Part shown: one piece after another, positions 7,898 through 16,408 of the stretch
Numbering within the stretch: position 1 is the stretch's first letter
How the letters are laid out: each line of letters begins with the position of its first letter
Assembly (NCBI GenBank): GCA_934479825.1
Contig: CAKSOW010000011.1
Location: 9,370 to 73,369 of the forward strand
Direction: 5' to 3'
Length of the DNA stretch: 64,000 nt
DNA from: an uncultured Eubacteriales bacterium
Lineage (GTDB): Bacteria; Bacillota; Clostridia; Oscillospirales; CAG-382
The notes under the pieces: model-generated
What the model saw: the letters and a program-made list of their open reading frames with translations, nothing else
Told to the model about the DNA's origin: nothing
Databases searched by the model: none
Made by a program: the position numbers and the translations under genes

Positions 7898-9095
7898 AAA
7901 AAACCGCCTTTCCGCCGATTATGACCGAGTGAATGTGAATGTTTTCGTCAAATAGAAGAATGTCCGCGTCAAAGCCCGGCAAAAGCGCGCCTTTGTGCGT
8001 TTCACCGATAATGTGCGCCGGTGTTTCGGACGCCATTTTAACAGCGTCCGGCAGGGATACGCCTGCCAAATAAACCATATTGCGCACAAGCCTGTCCATC
8101 GTGGCAACGCTTCCGGCAAAGCAAGATCGATCCGGCATTTTGGCAACGCCATCCTCAACAAGGACGCGTAATCCGCGCGTCTTGCTACCTAAAATGCTTT
8201 CTCCCTCCGGCATGCCGGCTGCGCGCATGGAGTCTGTGACAAGAGCTGTGCGCGGTGCGCCTTTGATTTTGTAAACCAATTTCAATAAGGAGGCCGGGAG
8301 ATGTACGCCGTCTGCGATAATTTCCACCGTCATACCGTCGTTTAAGTAGGCGCATTCGATAACACCGGCATACCGTAAACCGTTTTTGCGGTGCACGCCG
8401 CTGGTGCAGGAGTATAAATGCGTCACATGGGTAAAACCGGCGTCGAACGCTTTTTCCACGTCCGCCTCCGAAGCATCGGTATGACCGATGGACGGAAGAA
8501 CTCCGTGTGCCACAAGCGTTCTTGCAAATTCTTCTGCACCGTCAAGCTCGGGCGCCGCGCTCCAACGCCGGATATCCGCGCCCCCATAGGCGAGAATTTT
8601 CGTGTATTCCGCTTTGTCGAAACCGCGTACATACGCTTCGTCCTGGGCGCCTTTCTGGCTGAGGGCGAAGTACGGCCCTTCCAAGTGCAGGCCGAGAAAA
8701 GCGGCTCCGGCAGTTTCAGTATCGTTTTCGCGCTTTGCGGCACGGTATACGTCGATCGTTTCAAATAATTCGGCAAGGTCTCCGGAGGTGGCCGTCGGCA
8801 AAAGCGCCGTTGTGCCGTGGCAGGCGTGCGTGCAGGCGGCTTTCAAAAAGCCGTCTTTTTCGCAGTCAAGAAAGTCGGAACCGCCTGCACCGTGTGTGTG
8901 CAGGTCGATAAAGCCGGGGGAAACAAAAAGTCCGTGCGCGTCGATGATCTTGTCGGGAACGGGTGCAAGAGGGAAATTTGCCGGGAAAATGCCGATGATC
9001 TTTCCATGTGTATCCGTTTTTTCAAAATAGAGGTCGGAAGCGGTGGAAATCGAGGATCGGCCGATGATTTTTCCGTTTGTGATTTTGGTAACCAT
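7857..9095 (-). CDS. nagA: N-acetylglucosamine-6-phosphate deacetylase
   Basis: 412 residues from ATG at 9095, chosen for AGGGAG 8 nt upstream. It belongs to the amidohydrolase superfamily: metal motif DLHTHGAGGSDFLD near residue 65, HLEGPYF, IGHTDAS, HLYSCTSG and the catalytic aspartate in LVTDSMRAAGM. It removes acetate from GlcNAc-6-phosphate, giving GlcN-6-phosphate, the substrate of NagB encoded about 1.4 kb upstream. It has its own promoter and a terminator separates it from the nagB unit. Confidence 0.94.
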   Translation of the reverse strand: MVTKITNGKIIGRSSISTASDLYFEKTDTHGKIIGIFPANFPLAPVPDKIIDAHGLFVSPGFIDLHTHGAGGSDFLDCEKDGFLKAACTHACHGTTALLPTATSGDLAELFETIDVYRAAKRENDTETAGAAFLGLHLEGPYFALSQKGAQDEAYVRGFDKAEYTKILAYGGADIRRWSAAPELDGAEEFARTLVAHGVLPSIGHTDASEADVEKAFDAGFTHVTHLYSCTSGVHRKNGLRYAGVIECAYLNDGMTVEIIADGVHLPASLLKLVYKIKGAPRTALVTDSMRAAGMPEGESILGSKTRGLRVLVEDGVAKMPDRSCFAGSVATMDRLVRNMVYLAGVSLPDAVKMASETPAHIIGETHKGALLPGFDADILLFDENIHIHSVIIGGKAVFYDEKGNDQNHGQC

Positions 9096-9190
9096 GCTGT
9101 TATCTCCCTTGGAATCTGACAAAGAAAGGTGCAGTTTTGCCGCAAAAGCTTTTGTGACATGTTTCTGCTTCTTTATACAAATCCGCTTTT

Positions 9191-9219
9191 ATCATACCAT
9201 ATTTTTCCAAAGAAATCAA
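9191..9219 (-). promoter_or_regulatory. sigma-A promoter for nagA unit
   Basis: On the minus strand TTGATT (9214-9219), 17-nt spacer, TATGAT (9191-9196). It lies about 95 nt upstream of the nagA start and gives nagA-araC-GNAT an independent transcript. Confidence 0.65.
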
Positions 9220-9282
9220 GTGATTTTGCGGCAAAAGTCCGCACAAACATACAAAAAACGCCAATTTTTGACGAAAAAGCGA

Positions 9283-9313
9283 CGCAGTCCTCTTGGCGAA
9301 CAAGAGAACTGCG
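9283..9313 (-). terminator. intrinsic terminator after oxidoreductase gene
   Basis: A 13-bp stem (9283-9295 with 9301-9313, one G-U pair) and a 5-nt loop. Shortly after the stem the minus-strand transcript has a short U-run (rc of AAAAAGC). It ends the nagB-oxidoreductase transcript. Confidence 0.75.
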
Positions 9314-9323
9314 CCGCCTGTTT

Positions 9324-10418
9324 TTAATAGACCGTGGGCATGGGATTATCTGCGTGTATTTTTTCAATTACGCGGATAAGCTTGACAACCTTTTCCGGTT
9401 TTATGAACAATTCCGTTCCCTCAGTAAGCGTTTTGTATAACTTTTCATAGTAATCTGCAACTGCCACATCAAACGGCGAACCGCTGAGGTCCTCCGAAAA
9501 GCTCTTCCAATCGAGTTTTTCGCCGCAATAGCGCGGAGATACGCCGTCTGCACCGACTAACGGCTCAAACGTCAATTTCTGCTTGGGCGCGGTGGCGGCG
9601 TCATAATATTTCCATTCGATCTTGCTCATGGTCGCTTTCAGCGAACCGCGGGAACCCTGAATTTTATAAGTATAGTCGGAATATGCGTCGCAACTGCTGA
9701 TTTCTACGTCGATAAGCGGCCTCCCGGGTGCGGTGAGAAGCACCTTGGCATAGTCCTCGGCATCGCCGAACGTGTTGTACTTGCCGAGTCTTGAATAGAT
9801 TTCCGGCATTTCATCCTCGTCAAGCTCCAAAAGGTCAAGCGCCTGATCTAACGGATGAGGGCCGGTATTGAGAAGACTGCCGCCGTAAAAGCGCTTGCCG
9901 GTCTGCCAGTCCCAACGGCGTGAAAATCCGGAAAAGGCGATGTTGATCTGGACAATCTCGCCGAGCACACCGCTTTCAATAATCTCGTGAATGCGTTTGT
10001 AATAGGAGGCAAGGCGCGACTGCTGGAACACGGTCAACAGACAGCCGTGCTCTTTGGCCATGCGGATCATGGCTTCGCATTCCTGAGAGTAGGCGGAAAA
10101 CGGCTTCTCGCAGACGACATTGAATCCATGTTCCAGAAGATCCATGGTAATGGGGTAATGTTCGTTTGAAAAAGTGGAGTTTATGACAAGGTCGATGTTG
10201 TTCTGATTGAACAGACTGCGGTAGTCGTCGTAGATATTGCAGTTGAATTCGGCGGCGGCGCGTGTCCGGCGGCTTGCCATACGGTCAACAATAGCGACTA
10301 CACGGTAGTATTTTTTGGAGGCTTCCGACAGAAAATACGCGCCGTGAATATCTCTTCCGCTGCGTCCCTGTCCGATGATAGCGACATTCAAGAGTCCTCG
10401 TTTTTTGTTGGAATCCAT
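9324..10418 (-). CDS. Gfo/Idh/MocA family oxidoreductase
   Basis: 364 residues, AAAGGA 8 nt upstream. The N-terminal Rossmann domain carries NVAIIGQGRSGRDIHG, then the EKPFSAYSQE segment at about 105-115 that includes the Glu-Lys-Pro motif of the family. The C-terminal alpha/beta domain holds TGPHPLDQALDLL. These enzymes oxidise or epimerise sugars or cyclitols with NAD(P). It lies 45 nt downstream of nagB and in the same transcript, so an amino-sugar or modified-sugar substrate is plausible. Confidence 0.9.
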   Translation of the reverse strand: MDSNKKRGLLNVAIIGQGRSGRDIHGAYFLSEASKKYYRVVAIVDRMASRRTRAAAEFNCNIYDDYRSLFNQNNIDLVINSTFSNEHYPITMDLLEHGFNVVCEKPFSAYSQECEAMIRMAKEHGCLLTVFQQSRLASYYKRIHEIIESGVLGEIVQINIAFSGFSRRWDWQTGKRFYGGSLLNTGPHPLDQALDLLELDEDEMPEIYSRLGKYNTFGDAEDYAKVLLTAPGRPLIDVEISSCDAYSDYTYKIQGSRGSLKATMSKIEWKYYDAATAPKQKLTFEPLVGADGVSPRYCGEKLDWKSFSEDLSGSPFDVAVADYYEKLYKTLTEGTELFIKPEKVVKLIRVIEKIHADNPMPTVY

Positions 10419-10463
10419 AAGATCTTTCCTTTCGTATCTGAATTACGGCTTTTGACCGCTTGG

Positions 10464-11237
10464 TTACAGTATTTTGGCGGCACTGTCCTTGTCGCAGTAC
10501 AGCACGGCGTGCGGATGACGGCGCATGACGGTGGCCGGGCAATGGGTGCTTATCTCTTTATCGGTCACGGTGTGATAGACAGCGTCTGCCTTGGTTGCGG
10601 CAGGCACGCTGCAAAAGAGGTAATCGGCATGGAATAAAGTCGGAATGGTGAGCGTGAGCGCGGTGTGCGGCACCTCCGAAAGACTTGCAAAACAGCCGTC
10701 GTTGACCTGCTGACGGCGGCACACCTCGTCAAGCTTTACCGGTTTTATGATGCGCTTGTCGTCAAAATCAGCCACCGGCGGATCGTTGAAAGCAATATGT
10801 CCGTTTTCCCCGATGCCGAGCATGACCACATCAATTTTGATGTTTTCGAGCAAAGCGCCGTATCGGGCACAATCGGTTTCCGGATCTGTGCCGGTACAGT
10901 CGATGTAATGAACCGAGCGGAAAGGCAGTTTTCCGAAGATGGCGTTTTTGAGAAAAGTGCCGAACCGCTGCGGCGCGTCGGCGGCAAGGCCGATGTATTC
11001 GTCCATGTGGTAGGCGTTGACGCGTGTCCAGTCAATATCTTTCCGGGCGCAAAGCGCGTCCAGCGTCTCATTCTGAGAGGGTGCGGCGGCAAAAATCATA
11101 TTGATTTCCGGCTTTTGGGCAAGCAGGGAGCAGATGACGTCCGCCGCATCGTTTCCGGCGGCAGAACCCATTTCGGCACGTGTGTCAAACACACGGACGG
11201 AAAGCGTGCCGACTTTTTCTGTTTTAATAAGAGACAT
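10464..11237 (-). CDS. nagB: glucosamine-6-phosphate deaminase family protein
   Basis: 257 residues, AAGGAG 9 nt upstream. The family hallmark GIGENGHIAFNDP is intact (Asp and His of the catalytic set), and NAYHMDEYIGL provides the proton-transfer aspartate. It should convert GlcN-6-phosphate to fructose-6-phosphate and ammonia. NagA is in the next transcription unit, which supports this. The protein is slightly more divergent than textbook NagB in the C-terminal third (VPAATKADAVYHTV), so a related deaminase or isomerase is possible. Confidence 0.87.
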   Translation of the reverse strand: MSLIKTEKVGTLSVRVFDTRAEMGSAAGNDAADVICSLLAQKPEINMIFAAAPSQNETLDALCARKDIDWTRVNAYHMDEYIGLAADAPQRFGTFLKNAIFGKLPFRSVHYIDCTGTDPETDCARYGALLENIKIDVVMLGIGENGHIAFNDPPVADFDDKRIIKPVKLDEVCRRQQVNDGCFASLSEVPHTALTLTIPTLFHADYLFCSVPAATKADAVYHTVTDKEISTHCPATVMRRHPHAVLYCDKDSAAKIL

Positions 11238-11279
11238 GTGCGTTTCTCCTTAAAGATTCTGTAATTAAATTGCACTTTT

Positions 11280-11308
11280 ATTATAGAAAAAACGGAATTT
11301 GTTGTCAA
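11280..11308 (-). promoter_or_regulatory. consensus sigma-A promoter for nagB
   Basis: On the minus strand TTGACA (11303-11308), exactly 17 nt, TATAAT (11280-11285): both hexamers match consensus. The nagB ATG is about 43 nt past the -10 box. Confidence 0.88.
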
Positions 11309-11578
11309 TATGGTTTGCAAAACAAATCATAAATTGAATATTTATGTAAAATATAGAATGATAATATGCTTATTTAAAACTGCGCTAAAATAGCAAAAAG
11401 CGCGCCAATATAATCTATAAAAATATGCGCAGATTTTGAAAAAGCCAACCGGATACCGTAAAAAATATGCGTTTTTTGCCATGCCTGCATAGTGTTTCCT
11501 TTTTTGGTCTAAAATAGAAATAACCAATGTTTTTATACCGAAAAATGGCTGTACGGACAGCTTAGGGAGGGGAAACGC
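11309..11578. other. AT-rich intergenic region between divergent genes
   Basis: Apart from the nagB promoter, this stretch has no credible gene. It is conspicuously AT-rich, and CTAAAATA-like strings recur (near 11346, 11386 and 11508). AGGGAGGGG at about 11564-11572 is the ribosome site of the following plus-strand gene. I could not fix that gene's promoter. Confidence 0.5.
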
Positions 11579-12010
11579 ATGATCAAAGGATGTGCCAAAC
11601 GCGTGGTTGTGGTGCGCAACATAGACAGTGCACTGTTTGAAGAAGCTTTTTTTATAGTCAAATCCGGACAGAGTGCAAAAAAAAGCACCGAGGAAGAATT
11701 CCTCGGTGAAGCAGGACGCCTGGTAAAAGCCGTACCGGGTGCAGAACAGACGGCGGACGCGTTTGAAAAAGACAAGGAGAAAAATGAAAGCGAGACTTCC
11801 GGAGAGCGCTTCCGGTTTTCTGCCAAGAAAAATGCGGATAAAGGCGACGCGGCGGACGCTTTTTGCCTGCCGTCCGTGCCGGAATCTCTGTGGCCGGACA
11901 GCGGAAAAAGGGGAAGAAAACTATGTTTTCACGATGTTTTTCTGTTTGCTCTCGGTTTTGTTACAGCGGCAGGCGGAGCGGTCATCTTACACGTTTGCGG
12001 TTTGGCGTAA
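11579..12010 (+). CDS. small C-terminally anchored protein, unknown function
   Basis: 143 residues with a very strong AGGGAGGGG site 6 nt upstream. The N-terminus (MIKGCAKRVVVVRNIDSALFEEAFFIVK) is a compact beta-alpha unit that I associate with a conserved, uncharacterised Clostridia family. The middle (about 40-105) is charged and low in complexity. The C-terminus has a single membrane helix (about 121-142), so the soluble part would be cytoplasmic and tail-anchored. It is convergent with the M42-like gene; the stop codons are 9 nt apart and no terminator is visible between them. Confidence 0.7.
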   Translation: MIKGCAKRVVVVRNIDSALFEEAFFIVKSGQSAKKSTEEEFLGEAGRLVKAVPGAEQTADAFEKDKEKNESETSGERFRFSAKKNADKGDAADAFCLPSVPESLWPDSGKRGRKLCFHDVFLFALGFVTAAGGAVILHVCGLA

Positions 12011-12018
12011 GGGCGTAA

Positions 12019-12987
12019 TTAAAGATTTTGCGTCAAGCGTATGAGCACATCGGCAAGCGTCTTGCAAAGCGAGAGATCCGCGCGTTCACGCGGCAGTCCT
12101 TTTGCATGGACGGGATAGAGCAGTGTTGCGATACGTGCACCGTGTCCGGCGCCGTTCACGCGCGCGGCGTCTGTAAAAGAATCGGAGGAGATCGACGGCG
12201 TAAGCGTCGTGCCGGTCTGCGCGGCGGCATTTTGCAGTTCTTTTATCAATTCGCTGTCGCCGACCGAAAAACGATCGGCCATGCGCACGCCGAGCGATTC
12301 GGATTCTTCATAAGGCTCCAAGCAGACAGCGATATCCGGCGATATGCCGAAAGCGGCAGGAGCCGCACCGCGAGAACCCAAAACCGATTGGGCGCAGAAA
12401 ACAAACGACAATTCATAGGCGGCCGGTTCTGTCAAAGCGGCAAGTTTGGCAAGAGCCGCCGCGCATAACTTGTTTCCGAGAGCCGGGGCATAGACAATTT
12501 TGTCCGACGGTCTGACCGGTTCTTCGGCAAAGCAGAGAAGATCGCCGACGGCAATGTGTCTGGCGGCCTTTTCGGCGTTTTCAAAGCCGAAATCGGCAAA
12601 TAACGGTTCGGAAAGGTCGTCCTTGCCCAGTTTAAAACTGCCCGGCACAAGTATACCGGTACACTTGCTGTCGCCCGCCTTGACTACTTTGGTATAGGCA
12701 GTCGCTTTAAGGTCGGTTTTCCCGATGGGAGAAGTGCGGACAAGGCCGTTATCCTCCAAATAGGTGACAATGCGGCCGGGTGCGTCGATAGCGCAGAAAA
12801 AGGCAATTTTAAGCGGTTTTTTGCCTTTTTGGGGCACGGCAGCCCGTGTTGCAATCAGATTTCCGAGGACGTCGGTATGGATTTCATCGGTATATTTTTT
12901 GATATACCGGTATATTTTTTCTCTGAGTTCGTTTTCACCGCCGGATACGGTCGGGACAGGAATAAGCGTATCAAGAATATCAGTCAT
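12019..12987 (-). CDS. M42 aminopeptidase-like protein lacking metal ligands
   Basis: 322 residues, the length and order of M42 (glutamyl aminopeptidase/endoglucanase M-type) metallopeptidases. The typical His-x-Asp-x-x-Gly metal motif is replaced by AIDAPG (66-71), keeping Asp but not His. The bridging Asp-Asn/Asp-Arg site is GNK (171-173), and the catalytic Glu-Glu pair after Gln is Ser-Val (QSVLG, 200-204). A downstream His in YPVHAKG remains. It therefore looks like a peptidase fold that has lost catalysis, possibly a binding or regulatory protein. The frame is intact and well formed, so it is not simply a decayed gene. Confidence 0.78.
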   Translation of the reverse strand: MTDILDTLIPVPTVSGGENELREKIYRYIKKYTDEIHTDVLGNLIATRAAVPQKGKKPLKIAFFCAIDAPGRIVTYLEDNGLVRTSPIGKTDLKATAYTKVVKAGDSKCTGILVPGSFKLGKDDLSEPLFADFGFENAEKAARHIAVGDLLCFAEEPVRPSDKIVYAPALGNKLCAAALAKLAALTEPAAYELSFVFCAQSVLGSRGAAPAAFGISPDIAVCLEPYEESESLGVRMADRFSVGDSELIKELQNAAAQTGTTLTPSISSDSFTDAARVNGAGHGARIATLLYPVHAKGLPRERADLSLCKTLADVLIRLTQNL

Positions 12988-13219
12988 GAAAATTCTCCTT
13001 TGGGTTTCAGACAGTTATCCAAAACAAGTTGGTATCTATATTGTACCACAAACCGTTTGCAAAATCTATGCTTTTTGAAAAAAATAAAGCAATTGTTCCA
13101 AAAAAACGGATTTTTTCCTTTAAACCGGCAAAACTGTATAGGGAAACCGGCGCTAAATGAGTTTCATAGTCGGATGTTTAAAACCGTTTCCGCCCAATAA
13201 GCCTGAAAGGAAGAGCCGC

Positions 13220-14959
13220 ATGTCCTTTTTGTCCCGTCCGCGCCCCAGTCTCAACGATCCGGAAAAAGCCGAAAAAACGGTTTACGAATACGTTTGTGAG
13301 TATCCGTACCCCGACAGAAAAGGACGGCGGCGCAGTTATTTTTTGTTTTTGGCGTTGCTTGCCGTAAGCGCCGCTTTATTGGTCCGGCTGTGGGATCTTG
13401 CCATGTACGACAACGCCTCCCAAGAGGTGCTGTCCGGCCAATATACCAGACGCGCGGACGCGGCAAAGCATACCGGCTTTATCTATGACCGGAACGGAAA
13501 ACTGCTGTCCCATGCCGAGGAAGGCGCAGTTGCGCTTGTCAATATTTGCGGCAGCCGCGATAAAAACGCGGTCGCGGCGTATCTGCAAACCTACTCGGCG
13601 CTTTCGCCGGACGAGCTGCTTGAAAAAATCAACGGACAAACGCCGTTTGCACTGACGCTTTCGGCTTTTCCGGAGGTTTCTCCGCCGCGCGGCGTGTATG
13701 TATATCCGCGCTATGTGGAAAGGAACGGGACGCTTTGTCGGCATTTGCTCGGATACCGTGATGCGGACGGAATCGGCAAGGACGGAATTTACCGGCGATA
13801 TGACGCGCTTTTGGGAAAGACCGGCGCGCTTTCTTACCGCTATTTTGCGGACGCGGCCGGAAATCAGATAGCCGCCGACGCTTTTTGCGTCATCAACGGC
13901 GGCTATACCGATACGTCGGGCGTTATTCTGTCGGTCGATGAAACGCTGCAAAACAAACTGGATGAAGTGTGCGACCGGTATATGGATATGGGTGCGGCGG
14001 TTTTATGCGATCTTTCGGATTACAGCATTGCGGCGTTGTCGTCGCGGCCGCTTTATGATGCGGAAAATGTGGCGGATTACCTGAATTCCGAGCGCGGAGA
14101 ATTGCTTAACAGAGCTTTTTCCCTGTATACGCCGGGCTCTGTTTTCAAGACGGTAGTCGCGGCGGCGGCGCTTGAAAGCGATTCTTCCCTTTATGATTTT
14201 TCCTATGAATGTACCGGCAGTATTACGGTTAGCGGCAAAGAATTTCACTGCCACAAAAAAACCGGTCACGGGGTACAGAACATGCGCGAGGGCTTTGCCA
14301 ATTCGTGCAATGTGTATTTTATTGCGTTGGCCGAAAAAGTCGGACTTGTTCCGATCTGCGATATGGCGCAGAAACTGGGGCTTGGCGTGCCGCACTCGGT
14401 CGGGGCGTTATATGTGCCGGCCGCAAAGCTTCCGAACCGGGCCTATGCCCATATACCGGCCTATCTTGCGAACGCCTGCATCGGGCAGGGAGATATCATG
14501 ATCTCGCCGGTGGATTTAGCAAGCGTTTACGCGGCTTGTGTGACGGGCGTCCGGCGTGACCTGACGCTCGTGAAAGGAATATGGGAGAGTGGGAAAGAAG
14601 AAACGGGGGCAGATCTGCCGTCGGAAGAAAACGGAAAGATGACGCGCTTCTGCGACACGGTTCCGGTGAAAGTGTTAAAAGATGAAACGGTTTCGCGCTT
14701 ACGGGAAATGATGTGTGCCTGCGTGAAGATCGGAACCGGTTGGCAGGCAGGTACAGGCGGAATTGCCGTGGGAGGAAAGACCGCCACGGCGCAGAGCGGG
14801 CAGTACAAGGACGGAAAAGAGGTATTGAACCGTTTTTTTGCCGGTTTTTATCCGGCAGATGAGCCGAAATATGTTTTAGTGATCCTTTGCGACGGAAATG
14901 GGGAAAACACGGCGATTCCGGCAAAGATATTTTCGGAGTTTGTCAAGGCGGCCGGGTAA
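13220..14959 (+). CDS. class B penicillin-binding protein (transpeptidase)
   Basis: 579 residues from ATG at 13220 (AAAGGAAG upstream; the earlier in-frame ATG at 13157 lacks a site). One N-terminal membrane helix (about 39-58), a pedestal domain, then the transpeptidase domain with SxxK as Ser307-Val-Phe-Lys310 (TPGSVFKT), SxN as Ser362-Cys-Asn364, and the third box as Lys520-Thr-Ala (GGKTATAQSG) instead of the common Lys-Thr-Gly. It cross-links peptidoglycan at the outer face of the membrane. Architecture resembles PBP2/FtsI/SpoVD; which process (elongation, division, spore cortex) is not clear, as no rod or division genes are adjacent. Confidence 0.92.
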   Translation: MSFLSRPRPSLNDPEKAEKTVYEYVCEYPYPDRKGRRRSYFLFLALLAVSAALLVRLWDLAMYDNASQEVLSGQYTRRADAAKHTGFIYDRNGKLLSHAEEGAVALVNICGSRDKNAVAAYLQTYSALSPDELLEKINGQTPFALTLSAFPEVSPPRGVYVYPRYVERNGTLCRHLLGYRDADGIGKDGIYRRYDALLGKTGALSYRYFADAAGNQIAADAFCVINGGYTDTSGVILSVDETLQNKLDEVCDRYMDMGAAVLCDLSDYSIAALSSRPLYDAENVADYLNSERGELLNRAFSLYTPGSVFKTVVAAAALESDSSLYDFSYECTGSITVSGKEFHCHKKTGHGVQNMREGFANSCNVYFIALAEKVGLVPICDMAQKLGLGVPHSVGALYVPAAKLPNRAYAHIPAYLANACIGQGDIMISPVDLASVYAACVTGVRRDLTLVKGIWESGKEETGADLPSEENGKMTRFCDTVPVKVLKDETVSRLREMMCACVKIGTGWQAGTGGIAVGGKTATAQSGQYKDGKEVLNRFFAGFYPADEPKYVLVILCDGNGENTAIPAKIFSEFVKAAG

Positions 14960-15052
14960 AGACGCGCCGCACATTTTTCCCGGAAACGCATACTATACAA
15001 CAGACGGTGAAAAAAACACCCCGTCAAGTATAACAGTTAGGAGGAGTCACTC

Positions 15053-15142
15053 ATGGCAGGCTGCTTAGGAAACGCTTTTGACGAAAACATTTGGCTTATC
15101 ATCTTGATCGCTGTCATCATACTCTGCTGCTTCTGCGGTTAA
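15053..15142 (+). CDS. 29-residue hydrophobic membrane protein
   Basis: An AGGAGG box 8 nt before ATG at 15053 starts a 29-codon frame ending TAA. The product has a short polar start (MAGCLGNAFDENIW) and one hydrophobic helix (LIILIAVIILCCFCG) ending in a Cys-rich tail. The strong ribosome site, an encoded transmembrane helix and a terminator 70 nt downstream make this more than a chance frame. Similar tiny Cys-tailed hydrophobic proteins occur in Firmicutes near sporulation genes; I do not claim that role here. Confidence 0.72.
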   Translation: MAGCLGNAFDENIWLIILIAVIILCCFCG

Positions 15143-15211
15143 AAACATAGTGCCGACACGAAATGAGCGCGTCGGTCACATGAAAAATCCGTAAATCAAG
15201 GCAAATACCGG

Positions 15212-15248
15212 AAAAATGCCGCCCTTTTTGGTAAAGAGCGGCATTTTT
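15212..15248 (+). terminator. intrinsic terminator
   Basis: An 11-bp stem (15212-15222 with 15238-15248) with A-run before and U-run after. It closes the transcript of the small membrane protein. Confidence 0.82.
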
Positions 15249-15304
15249 TCTGTATTCTTTTCCCATTTTCTCTTTTTGTTTCCTCTCTTTCCAGATAACG
15301 AGCC

Positions 15305-15333
15305 TTGATAATACCTTTTCCAAGGCGTATAAT
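15305..15333 (+). promoter_or_regulatory. sigma-A promoter for CAP-domain gene
   Basis: TTGATA (15305-15310), 17-nt spacer, TATAAT (15328-15333), followed by AAAGGAG and the ATG at 15358. Confidence 0.82.
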
Positions 15334-15357
15334 CTTTATCAGAAAGGAGAGATTTTG

Positions 15358-16254
15358 ATGAAAAAGCTAATCGCTGTCACTGCTTCCTTAATTGCGGCGG
15401 CTTCTCTTACCCAAGCAAGCGCCGCCGAAGTGAAAGCAGACAAAATTTCTGTTTCTGACCTCTTTGATCTTGTGAAAAACAATTCTTGTGTATCTTCGGT
15501 TCTCCCTGAACTCGACTCCGATACACATAGTCTTTCCGGAATCCTTTCCTATATTTCCGGGCTTAAAGACTCTGATTGTGTTCTTCCGGATATCGGAAAT
15601 TCCCAAACCTTAAAGGATATGCTCTCCAAACTGTTTGAGCATATCAAATCCGATAAAACGGAAGATCCCGACGACAACTGCGGTTCTGATTCCGATTGCG
15701 GTTCAGACGAAACGCCCGATTGCCCGGATTCCGGTTGCCCCGGCGAAATCCCGGACAAGCCCGAAACTCCGGATAAACCCGACGATTCGGATAAGCCCGC
15801 AGAAAAACCGTCCGAGCCGTCCGAAAAGCCGGATACTCCCTCGGAAAAGCCGGATGATTCGACAAACGGCAGTACAAGTAACAATTCGTATGTCAACGCT
15901 GTTCTGACGCTTGTCAACAAGTACCGTAACCAGAACGGCCTTGCTTCGGTCTCGCTGGATTCCGCTCTTTGCGGTGCAGCTGATGTCCGTGCCAAAGAAA
16001 TCGTAAGCTCATTTTCTCACACCCGTCCGAACGGTTCCTCCTGTTTCACCGTTTTAGCTGAAAATGGCATTTCGTACAGCGGCGCCGGAGAAAATATCGC
16101 CTACGGCCAGTCCTCGCCCGACAAGGTCATGACCGCTTGGATGAATTCCTCGGGACACCGCGCCAACATACTGAATGCGTCGTTCACCAAACTCGGCGTC
16201 GGCGTGTACCAGAGCGGCGGCACGCTGTACTGGACGCAGATCTTTACTTATTAA
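15358..16254 (+). CDS. secreted CAP (SCP/PR-1) domain protein
   Basis: 298 residues from ATG at 15358 with AAAGGAG 8 nt upstream. A Sec signal peptide (MKKLIAVTASLIAAASLTQASA, residues 1-22) leads to an alpha-helical region of about 75 residues, then an acidic and proline-rich linker made of Pro-Asp-Lys-Pro and Ser-Glu-Lys-Pro units (about 100-175). The C-terminal CAP domain (about 178-298) has VLTLVNKYRNQNGL, SHTRPNGSSCFTVL, GENIAYGQ, and SGHRANILNASFTKLGVGV. The His and Glu cavity residues of the family are present. Extracellular function of bacterial CAP proteins is poorly known. The linker suggests it spans the cell wall. Confidence 0.92.
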   Translation: MKKLIAVTASLIAAASLTQASAAEVKADKISVSDLFDLVKNNSCVSSVLPELDSDTHSLSGILSYISGLKDSDCVLPDIGNSQTLKDMLSKLFEHIKSDKTEDPDDNCGSDSDCGSDETPDCPDSGCPGEIPDKPETPDKPDDSDKPAEKPSEPSEKPDTPSEKPDDSTNGSTSNNSYVNAVLTLVNKYRNQNGLASVSLDSALCGAADVRAKEIVSSFSHTRPNGSSCFTVLAENGISYSGAGENIAYGQSSPDKVMTAWMNSSGHRANILNASFTKLGVGVYQSGGTLYWTQIFTY

Positions 16255-16311
16255 GTTCAAGTACCTAACAGATTTCACAAGTTAAACGTTTTTCACGTAT
16301 CTTTTTAAGAG

Positions 16312-16359
16312 AAACGCCCTCCTTACGGTAAATTCTTTCAAACCGTAAGGAGGGCGTTT
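16312..16359 (+). terminator. intrinsic terminator, first of a pair
   Basis: An 18-bp stem (16312-16329 with 16342-16359) ending in UUUU on the plus strand, after the CAP-domain gene. Confidence 0.85.
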
Positions 16360-16362
16360 TAT

Positions 16363-16400
16363 AGAGAGAGCCGCAAAGTCACAGGTTTGCGGCTCTCTCT
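16363..16400. terminator. second hairpin terminator
   Basis: A 15-bp perfect stem (16363-16377 with 16386-16400) immediately after the first, with a U-run on the plus strand. It lies just past the stop of the minus-strand GH99-like gene, so it can act for both convergent transcripts. Confidence 0.8.
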
Positions 16401-16408
16401 TTTATTTG

